The notes under the pieces are model-generated. The model did not search any database. It was given only the letters and a program-made list of their open reading frames with translations, and was not told where the DNA came from. Below, piece by piece: positions 54,598-63,116 of a stretch of 64,000 nucleotides of DNA. Position 1 is the stretch's first letter. Every line of letters begins with the position of its first letter. The translations under genes were made by a program, and so were the position numbers. The stretch is from an uncultured Bacteroidales bacterium (GTDB lineage: Bacteria; Bacteroidota; Bacteroidia; Bacteroidales; UBA932). Where the stretch lies: NCBI GenBank assembly GCA_934717185.1, contig CAKUYQ010000003.1:76033-140032 (forward strand). The letters run 5' to 3'.

Positions 54598-54612
54598 GCT
54601 CAATAATAGGGC
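54598..54612. promoter_or_regulatory. Leader hairpin upstream of zinc-ribbon copy 3
   Basis: GCTCAATAATAGGGC, less perfect than at copies 1 and 2, lies 35 bases before the ATG and is followed by ATCTTTGCAAA on the plus strand. Confidence 0.4.
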
Positions 54613-54736
54613 ATCTTTGCAAAAATTTTACAAGGGAAGAAGTTTTTTTATTTTTCATAGTCTTAAGTATAGTGTTATATGTTTAAATCGTTTGCAATGT
54701 AATAAGAATGATTCTATTATACAAGTTTTTTTATCA

Positions 54737-55945
54737 TTACAAAAATGCCTCTATCTCGCACCTCAGAAAATCTTCCAACGAAACACCACCAGAGCCCACG
54801 ACAAAAGATTTCTCGGGGTGGAATGTCTCCACAAATACAGGAAGGCCTGAGTTCATCCCGCGGCGACCGCTTTTCACCTCAATAGCTGTCACCTCACCAT
54901 CGTTTACGATGATGAAATCCACCTCTTTGTCCTTATCATCCCTGTTCCTTGCAGGCTCTCGCCAATAATACACTTGATAGTCTGCTTCTTCTGCCATGCC
55001 CAACAAATGAGCACCTATCGCACTCTCCACCCATCGTCCCCAAAGCGTCGTGTCCGTTCTGTCCGTAAGGAACGATCTGCCCTTATATGCCGTCAGCAAG
55101 GCGTTGTTGTACACTTGGTATTTGGGAATGGAGCCACGCTTTCGGGCACCATCATTGGCATACTTTTGCAATCCAGTCAGCAATGCACACTGGTTGAGTA
55201 TCTCTAAATACGAAGCCAACGTGGTTACGTTGCCGGCATCTTGCAGTTGTCCCATCAGTTTTGTAAGAGAAAGTATCTCGGCAGAATAACCGCACCCTAA
55301 CTCAAACAATTGTTTCATAAGGGCAGGCTTGTAGATGTTGGAGGTCATCAGTACATCTTTTTCAATGGCGGGAGCCACCAACGAATCTTTGATATACTTA
55401 CGCCAACGTTTTTCATCACCAATCATGTGGGCAGCACCCGGATAGCCGCCAAAGTAGATGTACTCGTCAAGTGTCACTCCGAAAGCGTCGCGCATCTCTT
55501 GATAGCTCCAATGTCCGATGCGAATAAGCTCAAAACGTCCTGCCAACGACTCCGTAAGTCCTCTCTTGAGCAACAGACGGCTGCTACCTAACAGTACCAC
55601 CTTCAGATTGACATACTTGCGCGTGTCCTCATCCCATTCTTTCTTGACCACCTCGCTCCAATTGTCAATCTTCTGAATCTCATCGATCACAAGCAGGCGT
55701 TCAACCTCTCCACGGAGCATCATGGTGATCCGTGCTCCTTCCCACACTCGGTGTATCCAGTCAATGTCTTTTGGTTCAACGGCATCTGCTACTTCTACCG
55801 AATATGGGATGGTTACATCCTGTAACACCTGCCCTACAAGGGTGGATTTGCCCACTTGTCTCGGCCCTGCCAATACTTGTATAAACCTCCTTGGCTCCTG
55901 AATGCGTTCTTTCAGCGTGTGATATTGTTTGCGAATATAGTTCAT
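54737..55945 (-). CDS. AAA ATPase with DUF4143 domain
   Basis: The 402-residue protein has a Walker A loop GPRQVGKSTL, a Walker B LLVIDEIQK, and sensor VVLLGSSRLLLKRGL. The C-terminal DUF4143 domain ends in EVDFIIVNDGEVTAIEVKSG, a PDDEXK-like pattern. The ATG at 55945 follows a TATATTTG core (minus strand 55949-55956) by only three bases, so the message is probably leaderless. Such ATPases are common, often horizontally acquired, and their cellular function is not established. Confidence 0.85.
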   Translation of the reverse strand: MNYIRKQYHTLKERIQEPRRFIQVLAGPRQVGKSTLVGQVLQDVTIPYSVEVADAVEPKDIDWIHRVWEGARITMMLRGEVERLLVIDEIQKIDNWSEVVKKEWDEDTRKYVNLKVVLLGSSRLLLKRGLTESLAGRFELIRIGHWSYQEMRDAFGVTLDEYIYFGGYPGAAHMIGDEKRWRKYIKDSLVAPAIEKDVLMTSNIYKPALMKQLFELGCGYSAEILSLTKLMGQLQDAGNVTTLASYLEILNQCALLTGLQKYANDGARKRGSIPKYQVYNNALLTAYKGRSFLTDRTDTTLWGRWVESAIGAHLLGMAEEADYQVYYWREPARNRDDKDKEVDFIIVNDGEVTAIEVKSGRRGMNSGLPVFVETFHPEKSFVVGSGGVSLEDFLRCEIEAFL

Positions 55946-55948
55946 GCT

Positions 55949-55956
55949 CAAATATA
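55949..55956 (-). promoter_or_regulatory. TAnnTTTG core before the DUF4143 ATPase
   Basis: The minus strand reads TATATTTG then AGC then the ATG. This fixes the start at 55945 and indicates a leaderless transcript. Confidence 0.5.
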
Positions 55957-56164
55957 ACGATAAATTTACTCAAATGTGATGAGAATTTTACTCAATTCTA
56001 CTTGCAAAAATACTCAATTCTCTATGCTCACACAAATAAAATTGCTATAAACTTTAAAGCCTTGTCCTTGAAAATCACAACTCAACAGAAATATTAGTGC
56101 ATTTACATCTAAGTTGATTAGTTGAAAGAGGTCTTGCCGCACGGGAGTTTGACACTTTGTCGGG

Positions 56165-56341
56165 AATAAAAATAATTCAATTACACAAATGGTTAATTGG
56201 CTTTAGCTTTGGCTTTAGCTTTAGCCAATTTAATTCTTGAAACCAACACCGTGTAAGTTTACAGTTAGTTTGTCAGCTTTTACTTTTGCTTTATTTAATT
56301 ATGAAAGCCAATGCTAACGCCAAAGCCAAAGCCAAAGCCAT
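56165..56341. repeat. Composite intergenic repeat tract
   Basis: AAAAATAATTCAATTACACA begins the tract (compare 51775), followed by TTAATTGGCTTTAGC steps, a GTTTACAGTTAGTTTGTCAG unit and a final AACGCCAAAGCCAAAGCC run that touches the stop of the WecF-like gene. In the remaining gap (55957-56156) I see nothing except one TTGTCGGGAA copy at its edge. Confidence 0.6.
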
Positions 56342-57556
56342 CTAAAACAGCTCTTTTATCAATTGGCTCATACGTCTTTTTGAATAAAGATCTCTTAGGA
56401 CGGAGCGGTTATGTTCCGCATCCTCAGCCGGAAGCAGTGTATCCAATTCCATCTGAGACAATGCACTCATAGGGTAGACCTTAAAATTATGCTTAGCAGC
56501 CCATTCATAGACAGGATTGCTATCAAACAGAAACACCTTTGCCCCCATATAAAGTGCAATCATTATGTTGCCAATAGCCTCCTGCCTAAGATTGCCAAAC
56601 AGAGCGACCGCAGTAGAGGATTGCAACTTGTTGTACTCATCCAACGGCATGAACTTCATTAGAGGCACAAAACCCTCAACCTCCTTTTTACCATATGCAA
56701 TCACCTCGTTTACATATTTTTTGCGTCCCGAATAGCTTAAAGGGACAACCACCTTTTTACCTCTAAGATCAAATTGGCTCAGCAGCGCAAGCAGGTACTT
56801 GTGGTTATTGGTTCTTGAGGCTGAATTGCCCACCATAACGGTCTCTTTGCATGAGTTGTCGGGAAGCGGACTATAATAAAGTTCTCCTAAAATTGTATCT
56901 ATGGGGTAGTAAAAGAAGTCTTTCCACGGTTTGGCTGCAAGTTGCGGGTAATATTTCACAAGTTGAGAATAATCTGACTCCGTGGTATCTGTAACTATGT
57001 AATCTACACTCTGCTCAATGAATTTTACAGTTGATTTGGCCTCTCGGGTGGCACCAATTCTGTTAAAGAAGCCCAAACCTTTGTCCAAAATGGCAGAATA
57101 GCGGTTATCCTGTGTGAACATCTCAAAACCGGCCGGTGCAAGCAGTTTGTTATAGAGATCCAATCCCCAGATTATCCAGTAGATCTTTACATTGCAAGTT
57201 GCGGGCAGAGCCTTTTGTATCTGTTTAACAATATTTATCTTACGAGGATTAAGAAGGTGTATTACTATGTTTACTCCGCTTCCCGACAAACCATTTTCAG
57301 GCAAGTTGTTGTTAGGCAATCCCGAAGATTCTCCGCAGCGTTCCATCACGGCAGAGATATTACCTTTAATATCTTTAAGGAACTCTTTGCGTCCCAACAG
57401 AAGATGCTCTGTTTTTGGGGTAGGTTGTATAACACTCAGATCTTTCTTGCGTGCGCGATTGGTTATCACCCAAAGATTGCTAAAGGGAAAAACCTCTTCA
57501 AAAATCTCTACTGTGCGGCCTATTATCTTTTCATCGTTTGCAAGATGCAGTATCAT
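56342..57556 (-). CDS. WecF/RffT-like Fuc4NAc transferase (Glyco_transf_56)
   Basis: The 404-residue protein matches the TDP-N-acetylfucosamine:lipid II transferase family: VIHLLNPRKINIVKQI, KIYWIIWGLDLYNKL, VMVGNSASRTNNHKYLLALL and LRQEAIGNIMIALYMGAKVF. It would add 4-acetamido-fucose to a lipid-linked glycan. The WecE-like aminotransferase gene is 71 bp upstream and would make the sugar. The residues SGLPNNNLPENGLSGSGV (about 78-95) look like a low-complexity insertion compared with the compact family. Confidence 0.8.
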   Translation of the reverse strand: MILHLANDEKIIGRTVEIFEEVFPFSNLWVITNRARKKDLSVIQPTPKTEHLLLGRKEFLKDIKGNISAVMERCGESSGLPNNNLPENGLSGSGVNIVIHLLNPRKINIVKQIQKALPATCNVKIYWIIWGLDLYNKLLAPAGFEMFTQDNRYSAILDKGLGFFNRIGATREAKSTVKFIEQSVDYIVTDTTESDYSQLVKYYPQLAAKPWKDFFYYPIDTILGELYYSPLPDNSCKETVMVGNSASRTNNHKYLLALLSQFDLRGKKVVVPLSYSGRKKYVNEVIAYGKKEVEGFVPLMKFMPLDEYNKLQSSTAVALFGNLRQEAIGNIMIALYMGAKVFLFDSNPVYEWAAKHNFKVYPMSALSQMELDTLLPAEDAEHNRSVLRDLYSKRRMSQLIKELF

Positions 57557-57627
57557 ATCTTTTGTAAATTCTTAACCTTAACAGCTGTACACTCCTGCAC
57601 CATATAGTTGCACTATTCAGTAAAAAG

Positions 57628-58866
57628 CTACAGGTTATTATTATAAAATTCTATTATGTTTTTTGTTACGTAGTCTACCTCTTGCTCCGTAAGTGCGCCA
57701 AACAGAGGAAGCCTTAACAAGCAATCTGTATAATAATCCGCCATGGGAAGGTTAGCTCCGCCCATTCCATTATCAACCGCAAACCTGCTCTTGTGGAGGC
57801 TCAAGTAGTGGAAGACCGCGTTTATTCCGTTGTCTTTAAGATGCTGTATGAGAGCTGTGCGCTCTGCCGGAGTCTGCGTTGTAACATAAAACATGTGAGC
57901 ATTGTTTGTGGCATAACCGGGCAGGAACGGCATTTTTAACGGAGTTTTACTATACAGATTATTGTAATACCTGTTCCACAGCTCCCTACGCCGCTGCTGA
58001 ATCTGCGTCATCTGCTCCAACTGCGCCCAAAGGAATGCTGCCGTGTACTCATTCGGGAGGAATGACGAACCGGTATCAACCCATCCGTATTTATTTATTT
58101 CGCCTCTAAAGAACTCTGCCCTGTTAGTTCCCTTTTCCCACAGGATCTCTGCCCTCCGAACAAGTGACTGATTGTTTATCGCCAACAATCCACCCTCCCC
58201 GCACTGGATATTCTTTGTCTCGTGAAATGAAAATGCTGCAAGATCACCTATGCTTCCCAAAGGAAGCTTTTTACAATCTTCAGTAACATCTTTATTGATG
58301 TTACAGCTCTTTGCCCCATCCCCTTTGGAAGAATTTGCCTTAAAAAAATCCACCACAGGATCGCCCTCTCTATTAATATAATAGCTGTCTACAGCCTGCG
58401 CCGCATCCTCTATGAGCAGCAGATTATGCTCATGCGCAATCTTTTTAAAGGCATCCATATCACAAGCAACGCCGGCATAATGTACAACTATTATAGCTTT
58501 TGTCTTTGGCGTTATAAGCTGTTCTATTCCAGCCGGGTCTATACATGGGTGAGTAGCAAGACTGTCTGCAAAAACAACCTTTGCCCCCTGCCGAGTAAAA
58601 GCCAATGCAGTAGAAACAAATGTATACGAAGGAACTATAACCTCATCACCCGGTTTTATATCAGCCAACATAGCGCACATCTCAAGAGCATCTGTACACG
58701 AGGTCGTAAGCAGACATTTTCTGCTGCCCAAACGCTCTTTGAAAAAATTCTGACACTTTTGAGTATAAACTCCATTTCCGCAAATCTTTCCGCCACTCAG
58801 AACATCATTAATATAGTTAATTTCGTTCCCGGTTAAGAATGGACGATTGAATGCAATCTTTAACAT
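57628..58866 (-). CDS. WecE-like dTDP-4-keto-6-deoxyhexose aminotransferase with an insertion
   Basis: This PLP enzyme of the DegT/DnrJ family begins IAFNRPFLTGNEINYINDVL and has IEDAAQAVDSYY and FSFHETKNIQCGEGGLL with the PLP Lys at 218, the WecE pattern. It forms dTDP-4-amino-4,6-dideoxygalactose. Between SYYINR and LGSIGDLAAF there are about 36 extra residues (167-202), charged and polar (FFKANSSKGDGAKSCNINKD), where relatives have a short loop. The reading frame is intact. The active-site residues flank the insertion. Confidence 0.82.
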   Translation of the reverse strand: MLKIAFNRPFLTGNEINYINDVLSGGKICGNGVYTQKCQNFFKERLGSRKCLLTTSCTDALEMCAMLADIKPGDEVIVPSYTFVSTALAFTRQGAKVVFADSLATHPCIDPAGIEQLITPKTKAIIVVHYAGVACDMDAFKKIAHEHNLLLIEDAAQAVDSYYINREGDPVVDFFKANSSKGDGAKSCNINKDVTEDCKKLPLGSIGDLAAFSFHETKNIQCGEGGLLAINNQSLVRRAEILWEKGTNRAEFFRGEINKYGWVDTGSSFLPNEYTAAFLWAQLEQMTQIQQRRRELWNRYYNNLYSKTPLKMPFLPGYATNNAHMFYVTTQTPAERTALIQHLKDNGINAVFHYLSLHKSRFAVDNGMGGANLPMADYYTDCLLRLPLFGALTEQEVDYVTKNIIEFYNNNL

Positions 58867-58934
58867 AAAAGCTCCATCTTAAAAAAATCTGATACAAATG
58901 TATACCTTTTTCGCTTAAATGTTCGCTTTCGCGC

Positions 58935-59108
58935 AACTTTTCCTCACTACGTAATCGGCTTTGGCCTTGGCTTTGGCTTTGGCTTTCTATACTCTCTATA
59001 CTTTCTTTACCCTCTTTCCTTTCTTTACAATAAAAATCGCCAATACCAACGCTAACGCCAACGCCAACGCATTTCTCTATACACTATAAACTCTCAACTA
59101 TAAACTTT
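58935..59108. repeat. Composite intergenic repeat tract
   Basis: GGCTTTGGCCTTGGC steps, CTATACTCTC and TTTACCCTC steps, then AATCGCCAATACC and AACGCTAACGCC steps, and a final CACTATAAACTCTCAACT stretch. It lies between a glycosyltransferase stop and the WecE start. It shows the fullest module order of the family. Confidence 0.68.
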
Positions 59109-59954
59109 CTACAGATCCGGTACAGATTTCTCAATCCCGTACGGTGTCTTTATAACCTTTCGTTTTATTGTATCTTTTCTAATGCCAATATTCTTTGCCA
59201 ATGTCTCGGGGGTTTTGTACGGCCGTTTGTGATCCAAATGCAGCGCAATGGCACTATACCTTATCTGTTTACTCTTAAGGCCGCTGTTCCACATTCGCTC
59301 CCCAAACTCCCTGTCCTGCCCGCCGTAATGCATCTCCTCATTAAATCCGTTTACAGCCAACACATCCTCTCGCCAGCCCGAAGCGTTACACCCGTTCCAA
59401 GTAGCTTTTGTTGGTGTAATATGGTTCATAAGCCATTTGAACGTATTGCATTTTATAAGTTTTGTACACTTAAAACTGCATTTAAGGCCATGTTCCTTTA
59501 ACCAACGCAACCTAAAAGCATCTCCGCTCTCTATATCTTCTTTGGTAAGAGCCAAGCTCAGCTCCATAGGTAATTTAAAGTAGCCTCCCGACAAAAAATA
59601 CCCCTTCTCTGCCCACCTGCAGTGGACTGCTATAAAATTGGGCATAGGGATACAATCCTGGTCTGTAAATACAAGATAGTCTGCCGTTGATGCAACAATG
59701 GCCTTGTTAAGTATCCTCGATTTCTGAAACCCCTCATCCGGTTGCCATACATGTTTTATTGGAAGAAACTCCTTGTATTTCTCTATAAGCTCACGTGTAT
59801 CATCCTTAGAGCCATCATCTGCTATGACAATCTCATCCGCAGGCAATTGCTGGTTCATATAGCCCCAAAACACCTTCTCCAACCATTTGGGATTATTGTA
59901 TGTAGATATGATTACACCAACAGTGTACCTTTGGTTACCTATTGCAAACGCCAT
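59109..59954 (-). CDS. Family 2 glycosyltransferase, galactosyltransferase-like
   Basis: The 281-residue GT-A enzyme has VGVIISTYNNPKWLEKVFWG, IVIADDGSKDDTRELI, the metal motif TDQDCIPMPNF (DQD) and a C-terminal galactosyltransferase-like block (NGCNASGWREDVLAVNGFNE and GGQDREFGERM). It belongs with the WecE/WecF-like genes as a surface-glycan assembly set. The secreted-protein gene lies 8 bp upstream. Confidence 0.82.
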   Translation of the reverse strand: MAFAIGNQRYTVGVIISTYNNPKWLEKVFWGYMNQQLPADEIVIADDGSKDDTRELIEKYKEFLPIKHVWQPDEGFQKSRILNKAIVASTADYLVFTDQDCIPMPNFIAVHCRWAEKGYFLSGGYFKLPMELSLALTKEDIESGDAFRLRWLKEHGLKCSFKCTKLIKCNTFKWLMNHITPTKATWNGCNASGWREDVLAVNGFNEEMHYGGQDREFGERMWNSGLKSKQIRYSAIALHLDHKRPYKTPETLAKNIGIRKDTIKRKVIKTPYGIEKSVPDL

Positions 59955-59962
59955 CCTTTTCG

Positions 59963-61114
59963 TTAATACTTGTTAAAGAACTTTTTACCTATTATTATAT
60001 CATGAATCTCCTTACCGGTTTTCCTGCTGGAACATTTTGAGAATTTCAAACTTGGAACTCCCTTTAATCCATCTATATACAGAACAGAGTGGCCACCCTC
60101 CGTTGAATCAACGTTTTCAATATCTGTGTCTACATATGAGATTATCTCCGTCTCGTCATCAATTTTCTCATACAGAGCAAATCCCTTCTCATTTGAAAAA
60201 CCTATCAAAAGCAAAGCATCTATAATACTGGCACCCGAACCTTTCTCTATATTTTCATATTCAATAACTCTTGTAAATCTGAACTCAACTCTCTTTGAAC
60301 CGTATGAAATTAGTCCGTAACCTTTTCTGCTTATACTTACAGAACATGGTGAATTAATGTAATCACCGTAAGCCCCCTCTTTATCATCCCAAATCTCATA
60401 GCATGAAAATCTAAGGGTATAGTCGTAGCTCCGTTGAGAACTGTTGTTCCCATAATTGCCGTTGTTGCCTGAATTGTGAGAGTTATTGCCCGGACCGCTG
60501 CCGGCACTTGCATAATAACCGTTGCCTTTGGATTCATAAATATCAGATACTGTATAGATAGCCTCCCAATTGTTGTTTCTGTAGATGAAAATACTGCTCG
60601 ATACGCTTTTTGATTTTGGGATTGCCACCTTGTCTGCACTACTCTCTATGTAGAAAAAGTCATTATCTGAATTGTACAGCGAATAGGTGCTCCATGCTGA
60701 CTGTTTATCTGCCGGCCTGTACTCTTTCCATTTAGTGCCATTCCTTACAAAATAGCCTCCGTTATAACAGTACAAATCTCGTCCTTCATCTGTAAAAAAG
60801 CTGTAAAAATTACGTGTTGTGTAGATAGGCTTCCACTCACCATCATCCTTAGCAACAAAAAAGCTGTTGGAAGGGCTCTTTGGAACACTTACAGAATTAA
60901 TGTTATTCTCAATATTATAAAAATTTTCCTCCTCTCCATACTGCGTATACGATGCCCATACTCCGGCCTTATCCCCGGGTCTGTATTCATACCAATTATT
61001 ACCGTCTTTTATAAAATAACCACCTGTATATGTGAACAATCCTGTATTTTGAGCCACAATGCTGTTTGCAAATGCCAACAGCGCAAAGAAGAGGAGAAAA
61101 ACTTTGTACTTCAT
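59963..61114 (-). CDS. Secreted protein with two tandem repeats
   Basis: After a signal peptide (VFLLFFALLAFANSIVAQ) the 383-residue product carries two related repeats of about 85 residues. Each shows GGYF(I/V) .. (N/T)W(Y/K)EYRP(G/A)DK, W.(S)Y, a (N/D)FYNIE or DFFYIE segment, PKS.S and a terminal W(K/E)(P/A)IYT. A Gly/Asn-rich linker (SAGSGPGNNSHNSGNNGNYG) and a C-terminal beta domain follow. The repeats resemble short beta-propeller or WG-type units, but I cannot place the family. Confidence 0.6.
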   Translation of the reverse strand: MKYKVFLLFFALLAFANSIVAQNTGLFTYTGGYFIKDGNNWYEYRPGDKAGVWASYTQYGEEENFYNIENNINSVSVPKSPSNSFFVAKDDGEWKPIYTTRNFYSFFTDEGRDLYCYNGGYFVRNGTKWKEYRPADKQSAWSTYSLYNSDNDFFYIESSADKVAIPKSKSVSSSIFIYRNNNWEAIYTVSDIYESKGNGYYASAGSGPGNNSHNSGNNGNYGNNSSQRSYDYTLRFSCYEIWDDKEGAYGDYINSPCSVSISRKGYGLISYGSKRVEFRFTRVIEYENIEKGSGASIIDALLLIGFSNEKGFALYEKIDDETEIISYVDTDIENVDSTEGGHSVLYIDGLKGVPSLKFSKCSSRKTGKEIHDIIIGKKFFNKY

Positions 61115-61161
61115 GATATTGGAAAAACTTGTATGGTAATCCTGTTATATCTATAATCTGA

Positions 61162-61683
61162 CTACCAGCTGAACGATACCTTAAAAGCTATGGCATCCAT
61201 ATTAACTGAGATACCCTCTTGTGATACAGATTGGTGGTGATAACCTATTGTACAGTCTAATCCAAATCTGTTTGCAATTGGGAACTCAATACCCACATGA
61301 GGATAGCAGTAGAACCCGGAAGCATCATCTGCATCCTTATCTATGCAGAACCCTTTTCCAAGATCTAAAGATCCTATAAGGTTAAGGTTGTCTGTAAGAG
61401 GATAATAGCCTTTTGCAGATACATATACAGGCATAAAAGTAAGGCTTTCCCCATCGTTGCTGTAAAAATTGAAACCGGTACCGGCTCCGGCAAACAGATA
61501 TTCGTTTATCCTAACACCGTGAGTTGTTGTAATGTTAAATCTATTTACATTGAACTTGCCTGTTCCAAATGCATATCCCAAAGATGCGTCTCCCTGATAA
61601 TGGACACCCTGTGCATTTGCATTTGTAGAAAATAGCGGCAACATCATAAAAAATGCAGCCAAAGTAATTAAAAGCTTCTTCAT
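61162..61683 (-). CDS. Small outer membrane beta-barrel protein
   Basis: The 173-residue product has a signal peptide (LITLAAFFMMLPLFSTNANA) and an eight-stranded barrel pattern (DASLGYAFGTGKFNVNRF, GVRINEYLFAGAGTGFNF, LNLIGSLDLGKGFC), ending in an aromatic strand, AFKVSFSW. This matches the porin-family small barrels of Bacteroidetes. No function is known. Confidence 0.75.
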   Translation of the reverse strand: MKKLLITLAAFFMMLPLFSTNANAQGVHYQGDASLGYAFGTGKFNVNRFNITTTHGVRINEYLFAGAGTGFNFYSNDGESLTFMPVYVSAKGYYPLTDNLNLIGSLDLGKGFCIDKDADDASGFYCYPHVGIEFPIANRFGLDCTIGYHHQSVSQEGISVNMDAIAFKVSFSW

Positions 61684-61855
61684 ACTATTAAAATTTTGTT
61701 TAATGGCATTATTGATTAAAACTATATACTTTAATCAGACAAAGGTAATAAAGAAGACCGCAATTACAAGAAATTATTTATATAATTCTCAGCCTCCGTA
61801 AGGGGCGAAATATCATTATTTGTCGGGAAGAAGAATGTAGGACAAAAACATACAC

Positions 61856-61919
61856 GCACAATTATTTGTGCACAAATTCTCAAATTGCGCACAATTTTCT
61901 GTGCAATGTGTTATATTTG
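61856..61919 (+). promoter_or_regulatory. Two inverted repeats and a TAnnTTTG core before the second DUF4143 ATPase
   Basis: CACAATTATTTGTG (about 61857-61870) and GCACAATTTTCTGTGC (about 61889-61904) are imperfect palindromes sharing the half-site GCACA. They lie just before the core TATATTTG (61912-61919). They could bind a dimeric regulator. The ATG is at 61932. Confidence 0.45.
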
Positions 61920-61931
61920 TAAAAAAAAGTA

Positions 61932-63110
61932 ATGGAAAGTCTTTATAACACATTTAGAATTAAGCTTTCGCTTGTCCCAATGAGGTATTTTCGCAGTTTT
62001 CATGAGCAAATAAACTGGGAAAGCCGTCTTATTTGTATCATGGGGCAAAAGGGCGTTGGCAAGTCTACACTAATACTACAGCATATCAAGCAGAATAATA
62101 ATCTAAGCGAGACTCTCTATGTTACAGCAGATAACATGTATTTTGCAGGACACAGTCTGTACGAATTAGCCGGTAACTTCTTCCTCCAGGGGGGCAAGTA
62201 CCTATATATTGACGAGATACATAAGTACAAAGGATGGTCCACGGAAATCAAGAATATTTATGACGACTATCCTACCCTTAGGATTGTCTACTCCGGTAGC
62301 AGTGTTCTTGCTCTTAAGAAAGGCAACAAAGCAGATCTCAGTCGTCGCAGTATTACTTATGTAATGCCGGGTCTTTCCTTCCGGGAATACCTGAATATTC
62401 GCAACGGATGGAATCTGAATGTATCAACACTCAAAGGGGTTCTAAATGGAGATGTTGACTTTCCACATGGAGAACACCGTCCTCTTAAGTATTACAAGGA
62501 GTACTGCCGGTATGGATTCTATCCCTTTTTTCAGGAGGGTGACGCAGAAATCCGTCTGCAGAATGCCATTCTTGCTACTGTTGAAGATGATATTCCGGGC
62601 TATGCAGATATGACAGTTACATCTGCGGTAAAACTTAAAAAGTTAATGTATATTCTTGCCAAAAGCGTTCCGTTCAAACCGAGCAATGACACACTTGGCA
62701 GAGACCTTGGCATCAGCCGCAACTCTGTTCCGGACTACATTGGCTATTTAGAGACTACCGGTATATTCAACGCCCTCCGCGAGCCGGGGCACAGCGACAA
62801 CTTGTTGACAAAAGCTGAGAAACTATATTTAGGCAACAGCAATATCGCCTATTCTTTGTCGGAAGATGGTGTCATTGATGAGGGAAACATGCGTGAGACC
62901 AATTTCCTTGCATGGACCAAGCAGGCGTGCAATCCAACATCCTCAAAGATTTCGGATTTTGAAATTGATGGCATTACTTTCGAAGTTGGAGGAAAGGGCA
63001 AAAAAGGCGAGCAGATTAAGGATGCCGAGATTGGTTATTTGGTCAAAGACAATTTAGAATATGCCTCCGGCCATGCAATCCCAATATGGATGTTCGGGTT
63101 TCTTTACTAA
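61932..63110 (+). CDS. AAA ATPase with DUF4143-like domain
   Basis: The 392-residue protein has Walker A MGQKGVGKSTLILQH (about residue 40), Walker B KYLYIDEIHKYKGW and IVYSGSSVLALKKG. The C-terminal part (FEVGGKGKKGEQIKDAEIG) corresponds to the DUF4143 nuclease-like region but lacks a clear ExK. It belongs to the same broad family as 54737-55945, but sequence details differ strongly, so a recent duplication is unlikely. It ends just before the convergent 63117 gene. Confidence 0.82.
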   Translation: MESLYNTFRIKLSLVPMRYFRSFHEQINWESRLICIMGQKGVGKSTLILQHIKQNNNLSETLYVTADNMYFAGHSLYELAGNFFLQGGKYLYIDEIHKYKGWSTEIKNIYDDYPTLRIVYSGSSVLALKKGNKADLSRRSITYVMPGLSFREYLNIRNGWNLNVSTLKGVLNGDVDFPHGEHRPLKYYKEYCRYGFYPFFQEGDAEIRLQNAILATVEDDIPGYADMTVTSAVKLKKLMYILAKSVPFKPSNDTLGRDLGISRNSVPDYIGYLETTGIFNALREPGHSDNLLTKAEKLYLGNSNIAYSLSEDGVIDEGNMRETNFLAWTKQACNPTSSKISDFEIDGITFEVGGKGKKGEQIKDAEIGYLVKDNLEYASGHAIPIWMFGFLY

Positions 63111-63116
63111 CCTTTA

